Virus record (IMG/VR): IMGVR_UViG_3300034520_000280
Location: 1-41,141 of that record
Reading direction: 5' to 3' (one strand)
Length of the DNA stretch: 41,141 nucleotides
Source: a virus
Positions 30,303 through 37,325 of the stretch are shown in pieces (position 1 is the stretch's first letter; the number at the start of each line of letters is the position of its first letter). Under the pieces are notes generated by a model. It saw only the letters and a program-made list of their open reading frames with translations. It was not told where the DNA came from and searched no databases. Made by a program: the position numbers and the translations under genes.

Positions 30303-30695
30303 CTATTCTTCATGTGTTTTTTTCTTTTGGGCTTTTCTCTCCTGCTCTTCGATTGCTTCAACCCACTCCAGGGCCTTCAGGATTTGTTCTTTGCCCGCTT
30401 TGCTCAGGCGACTTATACGGCCAAAAAGAAGCAGGGCTTCTTTGTCGGCATCTCCAGCAGGATCGGTGTGTGGGGGCAGGGTATAGGGAGTAGGATCGTC
30501 AGTGCGACCGAGGAGGTAATCTACTGAAACACCATATAATTCAGCCAAGCGGTTAAGCAAAGGAGTATCTGGGTCCCTCTCTCCTCTTTCATAATTGGAA
30601 AGAGCCTGGCTGGTAATACCGAGTAATTTAGCTACATATACCTGTGTACATCCTTTATTTTCTCTTGCTAAACGTAATCTCTGTCCCAGGCTCAT
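30303..30695 (-). CDS. Xre-family repressor (ImmR/cI-like)
   Basis: ATG 30695 follows AGAGGGGATGAG. A 130-residue protein: an N-terminal HTH_3 domain (about 1-65, with TQVYVAKLLGITSQALSNYE), a Pro-rich linker, and a helical C-terminus ending in a basic tail. It is divergent from the Cro-like gene at 30846 and followed by immA, the usual lysogeny switch of integrative elements. It probably represses the promoter at 30776-30804. Confidence 0.92.
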   Translation of the reverse strand: MSLGQRLRLARENKGCTQVYVAKLLGITSQALSNYERGERDPDTPLLNRLAELYGVSVDYLLGRTDDPTPYTLPPHTDPAGDADKEALLLFGRISRLSKAGKEQILKALEWVEAIEEQERKAQKKKTHEE

Positions 30696-30728
30696 TTCTC
30701 ATCCCCTCTTTAAATAATATCTTACCAC

Positions 30729-30739
30729 CGTTAAACGGA
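30729..30739. promoter_or_regulatory. Palindromic candidate operator in the divergent control region
   Basis: CCGTTAAACGG is a perfect palindrome with one central base, 34 bp upstream of the repressor start. The control region between the two regulators contains several related AACG/CGTT words, such as CAACG at 30754 and TAAACGTTTTGTT at 30782. Confidence 0.5.
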
Positions 30740-30775
30740 TTGAAAAATGTTTTCAACGAATAGTTAATTTTGATG

Positions 30776-30804
30776 TTGACATAAACGTTTTGTTGAAGTA
30801 CAAT
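30776..30804 (+). promoter_or_regulatory. Early rightward promoter with operator-like spacer
   Basis: TTGACA (30776-30781), a 17-bp spacer and TACAAT (30799-30804). The spacer contains TAAACGTTTTGTT, which recurs at 31072-31084 near the end of the Cro-like gene. A repressor bound there would block RNA polymerase. It drives the + strand early genes. Confidence 0.82.
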
Positions 30805-30845
30805 TATAGCAAGAGGCTTAAACAATACGTTGAGTGGTGAGACAC

Positions 30846-31124
30846 ATGGAGCACAAGAAAACCGTGCAAATAAGGCTCAGCATCGGAAAAAAAATTGCAC
30901 AGGTGAGGTCAAGCAAGGGCATTTCTCAAACATTTGTAGCCAAGAGAATGGGGAAAACCCCACAATGGCTCAGCAATATTGAAAATGGTCGTAGGCCAAT
31001 TGAAGCAGCAGAATTATATCAGTTAGCCGCAATATTAGGAGTAGATATAGTAATTTTTTATACGGATGAATTAAACGTTTTGTTTAATTGCAATGCAGAC
31101 ATTCCAAGAGTTGCTGGAGAGTAG
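30846..31124 (+). CDS. Xre-family Cro-like regulator
   Basis: ATG 30846 is preferred over the GTG codons upstream. The 92-residue protein is essentially one HTH_3 domain (about 15-75, with ISQTFVAKRMGKTPQWLSNIE). It is the first gene rightward from the switch, the position of Cro in lambda-like phages. A 17-base near-palindrome (31071-31087, TTAAAC-GTTTT-GTTTAA) inside its end may be a further operator. Confidence 0.88.
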   Translation: MEHKKTVQIRLSIGKKIAQVRSSKGISQTFVAKRMGKTPQWLSNIENGRRPIEAAELYQLAAILGVDIVIFYTDELNVLFNCNADIPRVAGE

Positions 31125-31423
31125 AAGGGGAGCCAATATCCCACATGCCTCACGAGCGCAAAAGAAAGATATGTCCAGTCCTACAGGCATACACCCGGGG
31201 CCTTCGGCCGGAAGAGCAAAATGCGTATAGTCCCGGTGCAGGTGGTGAATAGGGGATGGCTGTGCAATTCCGTGTGCTGGCTAGCTGACTCGGGCAATTC
31301 TCCTAAAGCAGATAAGGCCAGATGATAACTAGTTAACTTATTATATCACTGGCCCAGTTCAAAACTTGCCGAATTGAGGCTTAAGAAAAACCCCGCCCGG
31401 GGTTGCCAGTGGACGGGATAATA
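31125..31423. other. Noncoding gap between the Cro-like gene and the Mrr-like gene
   Basis: No convincing gene on either strand. It holds a small hairpin around CGGGGCCTTCGGCCGG (near 31197), an AT-rich stretch with AACTAGTT near 31328, and the Mrr terminator at the right end. Its function is not seen. Confidence 0.5.
31384..31404 (-). terminator. Terminator of the Mrr-like gene
   Basis: AACCCC (31389-31394) pairs with GGGGTT (31399-31404); on the minus strand TTTTTC follows. It stands 20 bp after the stop of the minus-strand gene. Confidence 0.75.
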
Positions 31424-32056
31424 TCAGTTTGCTTTGTGAGCTTTCCTGATTAAGTTACTCAAGTCTGTTCGATCCCATAGCGCAACGTGTAGTTTCTTAG
31501 CTTCTTCCAGCATTTGGTCAGTAAAGTGTTGGTTCGTTATAACAATGCTTCCATGACATTCATACCATCGTTGGCCTCTGGTAACTTCTCCTAGCACGCT
31601 GACACCAATTCTTCCATATTCCTGTAACTTCTTGGCCTGGATAGCGAATTTTCTGCCCCGTGTATCGATGATTATGAGATCAGCGCCATGGTCCTTCATC
31701 TCCGGGGTCAGGATAGTCTGGTAACCCAGTTTTTGAAAGAGTTTTTCCAGGAATTTTTCAAACTCACGGCCAGACATACGGTCAATAACTTTAAGAGCAA
31801 ATTTCGGGTTGTGCCAGGGAAAGTCATGGTCGTTAAATTTAGCTTTTGAACCTTTTGATGCCGTCTTTTTTCGTGTACCTCTCTTAGCTGTGGTTCTGTT
31901 GTCTTCTGAAAAGAAAATCCTCTTAATCGCATAAGCCAAACCGTAAATTAGCGATTCGAAAGCATTACGTAAGAAAACTAATACAAGTACTATGCCTGAA
32001 AATATCATCGCCCATATTAAGACGTCAAAGACCATTGACCAAGTAATTGGCTCCAG
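31424..32056 (-). CDS. Membrane-anchored Mrr-type restriction endonuclease-like protein
   Basis: The start is uncertain: GGGAGGG points to CTG 32056 (giving MEPITWSMVFDV), ATG 32032 is the next choice, and the frame opens at TTG 32101. It has an N-terminal membrane span (about residues 10-30), a basic linker and a C-terminal Mrr_cat domain with MSGREFEKFLEKLF, HGADLIIID (Asp) and FAIQAKK (QxK). Mrr-type enzymes cut DNA in a modification-dependent way; the anchor would place the nuclease where foreign DNA enters. It is transcribed against its neighbours, like a lysogenic-conversion gene for exclusion of other phages. Confidence 0.85.
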   Translation of the reverse strand: MEPITWSMVFDVLIWAMIFSGIVLVLVFLRNAFESLIYGLAYAIKRIFFSEDNRTTAKRGTRKKTASKGSKAKFNDHDFPWHNPKFALKVIDRMSGREFEKFLEKLFQKLGYQTILTPEMKDHGADLIIIDTRGRKFAIQAKKLQEYGRIGVSVLGEVTRGQRWYECHGSIVITNQHFTDQMLEEAKKLHVALWDRTDLSNLIRKAHKAN

Positions 32057-32058
32057 GA

Positions 32059-32125
32059 TTTTCCCTCCCCCCTCGGTCGAATTGGCAACCCCAACCAGCA
32101 AATTTCGACGCCGGGGGAGGGAAAA
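32059..32125. repeat. Inverted repeat carrying divergent ribosome binding sites
   Basis: TTTTCCCTCCCCC (32059-32071) is the exact complement of GGGGGAGGGAAAA (32113-32125), and similarity continues inward through TCGAA. Each arm presents GGAGGG in the direction of the gene it faces: the Mrr gene leftward and the Com-like gene rightward. Confidence 0.8.
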
Positions 32126-32148
32126 CCTCCCAAATAAGGCGGTGCGTT

Positions 32149-32289
32149 ATGACAGAACTGCGGTGTCCCAGATGCGGTAAGTTACTCCTTAAATTCCAAA
32201 TTAACGGCTCGGTTAGTCTGGTTATCAAGTGCCCAAGGTGTAAAAACCTTTGTTCCCTATCTATGGAAGTAAGGGGGGGAAACCCGTGA
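32149..32289 (+). CDS. com: Com-like zinc-finger regulator
   Basis: ATG 32149. The 46-residue protein matches the plan of phage Mu Com: LRCPRCGKLLLK, then VIKCPRCK, giving a CxxC...CxxC zinc finger. Mu Com binds mom mRNA and switches on translation of the DNA-modification gene. Here DNA methyltransferase genes lie 3.5 and 5.2 kb downstream in the same direction, but the immediate neighbours are not Mom, so its target is unknown. Confidence 0.78.
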   Translation: MTELRCPRCGKLLLKFQINGSVSLVIKCPRCKNLCSLSMEVRGGNP

Positions 32290-32465
32290 CACAACAGGAC
32301 AGGGCTGACATGGAAACTTTCTGCCGGCTAATGGCCATCGGAATACATAGACGTTTGCAGAAGGTGGTGAAAGAAAATGCCGCTCCGGAAAACGTGCTAC
32401 ATCTGCGGCCAGCACCCCAAAAAAAGGGTAAAAGACCCGTGGGGCAAGTGGCGGCGAGTAAGTGA
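32286..32465 (+). CDS. Hypothetical protein, 59 aa
   Basis: GTG 32286 overlaps the previous stop and follows GGGGGG. A small basic helical protein. It overlaps the next gene by 89 bp, which is long, so one of the two may end or start differently. Not recognised. Confidence 0.5.
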   Translation: MTQQDRADMETFCRLMAIGIHRRLQKVVKENAAPENVLHLRPAPQKKGKRPVGQVAASK

Positions 32466-32580
32466 CCTGCATCCGGCTGGAGACGGCCGGTGGGTATGCT
32501 CTCAGTGCATAGCTGCTATCGTCAGGAGCACGGTAGCATTGGCTTTTGGTCGGGAGAAAGAGGTGGAGGTGATGACTTAG
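32377..32580 (+). CDS. Small zinc-binding protein, 67 aa
   Basis: ATG 32377 follows GGTGGTGAAAG. Two Cys pairs (CYIC about residues 7-10, CSQC about 41-44) suggest a zinc finger of the HNH- or RING-like treble-clef kind, without nuclease His. Not assigned to a family. Confidence 0.62.
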   Translation: MPLRKTCYICGQHPKKRVKDPWGKWRRVSDLHPAGDGRWVCSQCIAAIVRSTVALAFGREKEVEVMT

Positions 32581-32581
32581 T

Positions 32582-32802
32582 ATGCCGCCATACAAGGCAC
32601 CTAATAATGGTAGGTTAATATATCGGGCTTACAATGGCAGATTTAGAAAAGCCACTCTTCAAGACATAGGCATACCTTCGTCGATGATCCAGCAAGGGTG
32701 GCTGTCTGTGCTGCATGCGGTTATGGAAGCGGAGAAGAAAAGTGGTATCCGATTCTTAAAACAGGTTACTGCCCAAAATGCGGCAGTCAAGAGAAGAGGT
32801 GA
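32582..32802 (+). pseudogene. Zinc-ribbon protein gene with an apparent frameshift
   Basis: The first part (from ATG 32582, with GRLIYRAYNGRFRKATLQDI) is in one frame. From about 32676 the sensible protein continues in the -1 frame: DDPARVAVCAACGYG, then WYPILKTGYCPKCGS and a stop at 32800-32802, giving a CxxC...CxxC zinc ribbon. The original frame instead runs on into the next gene, giving an unlikely 136-residue fusion. A one-base deletion near 32673-32682, a sequencing error or programmed slippage could explain it. Confidence 0.6.
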
Positions 32803-32806
32803 ACAT

Positions 32807-32992
32807 ATGAAAGTAACTATGAGAATCGAAGAAGTCCAGGAAGGCGACATCGTAAAAGGTAAAAAGGTTGTGGAGGTCCTGCACCGTTGTACGGGTTATG
32901 TGCGGCTGGTTTTAAAGGGTGGAGAAATAGTGGATGGTTACAGGGGGCAGAAGGTTGAAGTACGGACTAAAAGGAGTGGGTGCGTAACATGA
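32807..32992 (+). CDS. Hypothetical protein, 61 aa
   Basis: ATG 32807 follows AGAGGTG, and the upstream zinc-ribbon gene ends 5 bp before it, so this is a separate gene. A small beta-rich basic protein (KVVEVLHRCTGYVRLVLKGG), possibly an SH3-like barrel. Not recognised. Confidence 0.65.
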   Translation: MKVTMRIEEVQEGDIVKGKKVVEVLHRCTGYVRLVLKGGEIVDGYRGQKVEVRTKRSGCVT

Positions 32993-33375
32993 TTCATAAT
33001 TACGACCCTAATAATCGTTACGGAGAACATACTATTAAGGTGACCATCCAGAGATGGGATTACCGGGGACATATCTGGGTGAAAATCAGGGGCAATGTTA
33101 AAGGCTTTGCAGTAATGTCTGACATTACTGATGTGATCTTTGAAAAAGCAATTTGGAAGGCTGCTGATATTGACTCCGATTGCGACTTCACTGTAGATGA
33201 AGAAGGCTGGTATAAAGCCGTTCTCAAGAACACTGAGGGTGATACCCTTAAAGACGAAGGTGACGAGCGCGAATTTGAGGACGCTGTTGTAGGGGTTGAA
33301 ATTGTAGACTTTATACCTATGAAAACAGAAGTTATTACCGCGCCCTATTCGGAGGAGGCGCTGGCAGAGAGATGA
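32989..33375 (+). CDS. Hypothetical acidic protein, 128 aa
   Basis: ATG 32989 follows AAAAGGAG and overlaps the previous stop (ATGA). The N-terminal half is beta-rich and the C-terminal half strongly acidic (KDEGDEREFEDAVVGVE). No family recognised. Its stop overlaps the ASCH gene, in a tightly coupled early operon. Confidence 0.65.
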   Translation: MIHNYDPNNRYGEHTIKVTIQRWDYRGHIWVKIRGNVKGFAVMSDITDVIFEKAIWKAADIDSDCDFTVDEEGWYKAVLKNTEGDTLKDEGDEREFEDAVVGVEIVDFIPMKTEVITAPYSEEALAER

Positions 33376-33692
33376 TTTTATTCAAACCGGAGCATGTTCA
33401 GCCAATCATGCGTGGTGAAAAGACCCAGACCCGGCGCACCGGCAAATGCCGGTGGCGCCCCGGGTCTATACACCAGGCCAAAACCGATTTTAAGAAGGGT
33501 AGTAAGCCTTTTGCATTGCTTCGCATTGTTTCCGTACGCCGGGAGCGTCTGGGGAATATTTCTGAGGACGATGCCCGGAGGAAAGGTTATCCGTCTATCG
33601 AGGCTTACAAAGAGGTTTTTAAGCGGATATATGGATGGTGGGACCCGAACGAGCTGGTGTGGGTTGTAGACTTTGAGGTGGTATTGGTCTAA
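33372..33692 (+). CDS. ASCH-domain protein
   Basis: The 106-residue protein starts ILFKPEHVQPIMRGEKTQTR, the typical ASCH opening, and ends with the W(V)VDFEVV strand. ASCH domains are PUA-like RNA-binding or nucleotide-handling folds, common in phages; some are RNases or amidohydrolases of modified nucleosides. The exact role here cannot be told. Confidence 0.85.
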   Translation: MILFKPEHVQPIMRGEKTQTRRTGKCRWRPGSIHQAKTDFKKGSKPFALLRIVSVRRERLGNISEDDARRKGYPSIEAYKEVFKRIYGWWDPNELVWVVDFEVVLV

Positions 33693-33723
33693 AGTGTATG
33701 TCCTGAGAAAAGAGGGTGTGAGT

Positions 33724-34752
33724 ATGGGACAAACGAGGATAGAGTGGGCCACTCACGTATGGAACCCCGTTACTGGCTGTACCCCAGTTTCGGAGGGCTG
33801 CCAAAACTGCTATGCCCGGAGGATGGCTACCAGGCTCCGCGGTCGGTTTGGATATCCTGAAGATAATCCGTTCAGGGTAACACTGCATCCTGGCAGGGTG
33901 AGTTCGTTGGAACCAGCCTTGCGTGGCACGGGCAAGATCATTTTTGTTTGTTCAATGGGTGACCTTTTTCACCAGGACGTTCCGGAATCATTTATTCGAG
34001 AGATCCTGAAACTGGTTACCGCAACAGGTCAACACACTTTTTTCATGTTAACTAAACGTCCAGAGCGGATGCGGAACGTTTTTGAAAGTTATTATGCAAC
34101 AGGTGCTGCTATAATCCGTAATTTATGGCTCGGCGTTACCGCCGAGAACCAGGCCCGGGCCAATGAGCGCATACCGGTACTACTTCAAATACCGGCGGCG
34201 GTACGGTTCGTAAGCGTGGAGCCGATGTTGGGGCCGGTGGACTTATCAAAGTGGTTGGGGGAATGTAATTTTTGCGGTTCATCGGCTGCAAAATGTGGCT
34301 CAGATTTGTGGAAAAGAGGCAAGAAATGTTGCCCAGACTGTACGCATAACGGTGTTTACTTAAACTGGATCATCTGTGGCGGCGAGACAGGCCCAGGCGC
34401 CCGGCCCATGCACCCGGACTGGGTGAGGAGCCTGCGGAACCAGTGTCAGGAGGCAGGGATACCCTTCTTTTTTAAGTCTTGGGGGGATTATGGCATCTTT
34501 AAAACTTACCTTCATGCTTACAAAAAATATGCAGGTGAACTTGTAGAATTTCGGTGTGTGGCTAGTAGTGATTGTCATAGAGTTGGAAAGATAACGTGGC
34601 ATGCTTACCCTAAAGATGCTGCTGATGATTACCGTGATATTGAGATTATGGAGCGAATAGGTAAAAAACGCGCCGGCCGTCTCTTGGACGGCAGGACGTG
34701 GGATGAGATGCCTAAACCTTGGCTAAGGGGTGACAATGATGCGAGAATTTAA
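33724..34752 (+). CDS. DUF5131 (phage Gp37/Gp68-like) radical-SAM-related protein
   Basis: ATG 33724 follows GAGGGTGTGAG. The 342-residue protein begins with IEWATHVWNPVTGCTPVSEG, then CQNCYA, giving the three-Cys cluster motif of the family, and contains FVCSMGDLFH, TKRPERM, GVTAENQ, ICGGETGPGARP and FFFKSWG. The family is related to radical SAM enzymes and is common in phages and mobile elements. An extra insertion with Cys pairs (about 180-210) may bind zinc. The last about 25 codons recur twice downstream as fragments. Confidence 0.9.
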   Translation: MGQTRIEWATHVWNPVTGCTPVSEGCQNCYARRMATRLRGRFGYPEDNPFRVTLHPGRVSSLEPALRGTGKIIFVCSMGDLFHQDVPESFIREILKLVTATGQHTFFMLTKRPERMRNVFESYYATGAAIIRNLWLGVTAENQARANERIPVLLQIPAAVRFVSVEPMLGPVDLSKWLGECNFCGSSAAKCGSDLWKRGKKCCPDCTHNGVYLNWIICGGETGPGARPMHPDWVRSLRNQCQEAGIPFFFKSWGDYGIFKTYLHAYKKYAGELVEFRCVASSDCHRVGKITWHAYPKDAADDYRDIEIMERIGKKRAGRLLDGRTWDEMPKPWLRGDNDARI

Positions 34753-34921
34753 GCAATGGCTAGCCTCACAAACCCCAGACCCTACTATTATAAACCACAA
34801 ATGTGGGGAAAATCATATTCACTATCGAGATGGTACATGGTATATCTTTACACCACAACAGACACTACGACCTCTTAAAGAGATAATTAACTGTCCATTC
34901 TGTGGCAAGCGCTTGGCTTAG
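34736..34921 (+). CDS. Small zinc-ribbon-like protein, about 61 aa
   Basis: Starts at ATG 34736 (or 34739), overlapping the end of the DUF5131 gene, with AAGGGGTGA as ribosome binding site. It has a C-terminal INCPFCGKRLA knuckle and an earlier Cys-His pair (HKCGENHIH) that could complete a zinc site. Confidence 0.68.
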   Translation: MMREFKQWLASQTPDPTIINHKCGENHIHYRDGTWYIFTPQQTLRPLKEIINCPFCGKRLA

Positions 34922-34989
34922 TTCTTATAAGGGGGCAGAGTAAGCACTTACACAGGATTATCACTGACTGGCCGAGCAATGAACATTAG

Positions 34990-35097
34990 GTTATTGACCC
35001 TGAAGATTATTCGGTAAAAGTTGGCCGCAAGGCCGCCGGCCGCCTCTTGAACGGCCGGACGTGGGATGAGATGCCAAATACGGAGGTGTCTAAATGA
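34990..35097 (+). pseudogene. Remnant copy of the DUF5131 C-terminus, copy 1
   Basis: It reads VGRKAAGRLLNGRTWDEMP, closely matching IGKKRAGRLLDGRTWDEMP at the end of the gene at 33724. The frame is closed by a stop just upstream, so only the 3' tail of a lost gene or a tail cassette remains. Its last codons hold the ribosome binding site and the ATGA start of the next gene. Confidence 0.75.
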
Positions 35098-35279
35098 AAA
35101 TTAGGGTTTGCTATTCGGAGCTGGTCAGTGGCCCAGGCTACAACAACCGTAAAGCCGAGGCAGAGATTGAGGTAACTGTGGAAAACAAAGCCGACCTGGA
35201 CATTGCATATCAGAGAGCTTGGGAAAGGGTAAAAAGCGAGGTAAAGAAGCAGCTCAACAACGAAGAATTGCCGTTTTAA
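35094..35279 (+). CDS. Hypothetical protein, 61 aa
   Basis: ATG 35094 follows GGAGGTG at a good distance. A small acidic alpha/beta protein (AEIEVTVENKADLDIAYQRA) ending in NNEELPF, a style seen in phage single-strand-binding accessory peptides, but no family is claimed. Confidence 0.65.
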   Translation: MKIRVCYSELVSGPGYNNRKAEAEIEVTVENKADLDIAYQRAWERVKSEVKKQLNNEELPF

Positions 35280-35360
35280 GCCTATTACCCCTGGCAAGAA
35301 GGGCGGGTTAGAGGTCAATACAACCGAACAATCAGAGAGTGTTGGGTTAAGTCATCTTAT

Positions 35361-35432
35361 ATGGTTAAAGTTGGTAAGAAGATTGCTGGTAACATCTTAG
35401 ATGGGCGCATGTGGGATGAGATGCCAGTTTAG
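35361..35432 (+). pseudogene. Remnant copy of the DUF5131 C-terminus, copy 2
   Basis: It reads VGKKIAGNILDGRMWDEMPV and a stop, a second, more diverged copy of the tail of the gene at 33724. The stretch 35280-35360 before it shows no gene. Confidence 0.72.
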
Positions 35433-35445
35433 GAGAGAGCTTGGC

Positions 35446-35832
35446 ATGTGTAGGGTATATAAGTACACAAATCCCAATCCTAGAAGCAAGCAACCGTATG
35501 TTAAATACGTCCGTCTGTGCTACCGCTTCGGTGAATTGCGAGGAACCCATATCTATTTTGATGGAGAGCCGCCAATTGGACCATCAGGGCATTATATAGG
35601 GTATTGCCCCGTTAAGCCGAGTAGCATGGTACGAACCGGCCCGAAACGTGGTCCTAACCGCTGTTCTTTGTGTGGAGCGCCAATGTCAAGGCATAGGTTT
35701 GGCCTGTGTGAGGATTGTGAGAGAGAAAGGGGGGTGGATATGCGTGGGCCCGGTCCTCAAATACCCCGGTGCGAAGTGGAGTCTGGCCAAGTGGATAGTC
35801 AGCCACATGCCGCCACATCGGGTATACCTTGA
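35446..35832 (+). CDS. Zinc-finger protein overlapping the adenine methylase gene
   Basis: ATG 35446 follows AGGAGAG. The N-terminal half is basic and aromatic (VYKYTNPNPRSKQPYVKYVR). A zinc finger CSLCGAPM...CEDCERERG follows. The frame then continues 89 bp into the methylase gene with unlikely sequence, so the true protein may end earlier through a frameshift, or the overlap is real. Confidence 0.58.
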   Translation: MCRVYKYTNPNPRSKQPYVKYVRLCYRFGELRGTHIYFDGEPPIGPSGHYIGYCPVKPSSMVRTGPKRGPNRCSLCGAPMSRHRFGLCEDCERERGVDMRGPGPQIPRCEVESGQVDSQPHAATSGIP

Positions 35833-36577
35833 GCCTTTTTTCGGGTCAGGTGCAGTATTTTTCAATAAGCCACCAAGTCACGTAGAAACAATCAACGATA
35901 TTGACGGCCAGGTGGTGAACCTGTTCCGGGTTATTCGGGAGCGGCCGGATGAGCTGGCGTGGCTAATTGAAATGACACCGTGGGCCCGGGCCGAGTATTA
36001 CGAAAGCTATGAGCTGACTGGTGACCCTCTTGAAGACGCGAGAAGATTTTTGGTCAGGTGCTGGCAGGCATACGGTGCCAAGTTAGGTGACCAGTGCGGG
36101 TGGAGGAATGACATCCAGGGGCGCAAGGGTACAAATATGCCATTGCAGTGGAAGAGGTTGCCCATGCGAATATTGGCGGTTGCGGAACGTCTGAAGGATG
36201 CGCAGATAGAGTGCCAGTCGGCATTAAAGCTTATAGAGCGATATCGACACCCAGAAGTGCTTATATATGCTGACCCGCCTTATCCTCTTAGCACCAGGAC
36301 CCGGGCACTATATAGGCACGAAATGACTGAAGAGGACCACATTAAGCTCCTTGATGTGCTGGACAGGCACCCGGGCCCGGCTTTCCTCTCCGGTTACTCA
36401 TGTCCACTGTATGAGGAGAGATTAAGTCACTGGACTAAACGTACAGCCCGAGCCCTGGCAGAAGGCGGCCGGGAACGGGAAGAAGTTTTGTGGTTGAATC
36501 CGATAGCAACAGAAAAAATGAGTATGTCACTGTTTTGGAACCAGATATCGGAGGTGAAGTTGGATCCGCAAGGTTGA
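35744..36577 (+). CDS. DNA adenine methylase (D12 class, Dam-like)
   Basis: GTG 35744 follows AGGGGGGTGG and gives the normal family start GPVLKYPGAKW; the longer frame from 35648 is not needed. The 277-residue protein has the SAM motif EPFFGSGAVFF, the catalytic YADPPYPL (DPPY), and helical target-recognition segments of D12-type N6-adenine methyltransferases. With no partner endonuclease beside it, it probably protects the element from host restriction or regulates its genes. Confidence 0.93.
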   Translation: MGPVLKYPGAKWSLAKWIVSHMPPHRVYLEPFFGSGAVFFNKPPSHVETINDIDGQVVNLFRVIRERPDELAWLIEMTPWARAEYYESYELTGDPLEDARRFLVRCWQAYGAKLGDQCGWRNDIQGRKGTNMPLQWKRLPMRILAVAERLKDAQIECQSALKLIERYRHPEVLIYADPPYPLSTRTRALYRHEMTEEDHIKLLDVLDRHPGPAFLSGYSCPLYEERLSHWTKRTARALAEGGREREEVLWLNPIATEKMSMSLFWNQISEVKLDPQG

Positions 36578-36595
36578 TATAAGAGGGAAAGAACA

Positions 36596-36787
36596 ATGAT
36601 TGTCAAGGTTATGTTTTTCCGCACAAAACAGGAAGCTGAAAAGCATGCCCGCTGGATTGCGGGCAGTGCCTGGAGGCATTGCTGCAAAGTTGAACCAGCG
36701 GGATTCAACAAGAACAGTGGGTGGATACTTAGGATGTATGAGGCGGATAACCCTAAAGGGGGCGTAAGTTATGGCAAACATAGATGA
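36596..36787 (+). CDS. Hypothetical protein, 63 aa
   Basis: ATG 36596 follows AGAGGG. A small basic alpha/beta protein. Its end overlaps the next gene by 17 bp. Not recognised. Confidence 0.6.
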   Translation: MIVKVMFFRTKQEAEKHARWIAGSAWRHCCKVEPAGFNKNSGWILRMYEADNPKGGVSYGKHR

Positions 36788-36992
36788 TTTGCTTGGTAAG
36801 TTGGAAGTCCCCTGCCAGTCCTGCAAGGGTGAGGGATATATAGGCGGTGTTGATGATGATGGGATGATATATGAAAATGTATGCCCCGAGTGCAGGGGAA
36901 AGAAGTACATCCCGTCCGTAGCGGGGAGAAAATTGCTGGACTTTATCAGGAAATACCTTTGTGAAGAAGAAAACTGCAGGTGGTGGCTGTAG
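36771..36992 (+). CDS. Small DnaJ-type zinc-knuckle protein, 73 aa
   Basis: The 73 residues contain CQSCKGEGY and CPECRGKK (about residues 15-43), a pair of CxxCxGx knuckles as in the DnaJ zinc finger, followed by a helical tail. Single paired knuckles like this are frequent in small phage proteins; the partner is unknown. Confidence 0.7.
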   Translation: MANIDDLLGKLEVPCQSCKGEGYIGGVDDDGMIYENVCPECRGKKYIPSVAGRKLLDFIRKYLCEEENCRWWL

Positions 36993-37088
36993 ATGAAGTT
37001 ACTACGTTATCTTATTAGTCAGCTAAGAAGGCACAGGTATAAGAAGCACTGGAGAAAAAACTATTTCCGGGTAGAAAATTTAATCTAG
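36993..37088 (+). CDS. Very small basic protein (31 aa)
   Basis: An ATG-to-stop frame filling the gap exactly between its neighbours. Rich in Arg, Lys and His (QLRRHRYKKHWRKNYFR). There is only a weak GGTGG upstream, so it depends on coupling. Existence uncertain. Confidence 0.4.
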   Translation: MKLLRYLISQLRRHRYKKHWRKNYFRVENLI

Positions 37089-37097
37089 GTGGGGCTT

Positions 37098-37325
37098 ATG
37101 CGTGTAGTAAATACCAGGCATTGTGAGAAGAGGATAGAACAAAGGGGGATTAACCCCCGTGGGCTTCGCAAGTCTATTCTAAGGGCTTATCTCCGCAATA
37201 AAAGCGATGCTAAAACCATAAAGCTGGAGCTTTCCGGAGCGCATCAGGGAATAGTTGCCATATGTGAGGTTGTTCCGGCTAAAATCAGGGTAATAACCGT
37301 TTACTGGGAGGGGATAAAAGGATGA
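37098..37325 (+). CDS. Small protein with DUF4258-like pattern, 75 aa
   Basis: ATG 37098 follows TAGGTGGGG. The order H..KRIEQRGI followed by beta strands (IVAICEVV..KIRVITVYWE) resembles DUF4258/RelE-fold proteins. No antitoxin partner is evident, so a regulatory or RNA-binding role is equally possible. Confidence 0.6.
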   Translation: MRVVNTRHCEKRIEQRGINPRGLRKSILRAYLRNKSDAKTIKLELSGAHQGIVAICEVVPAKIRVITVYWEGIKG

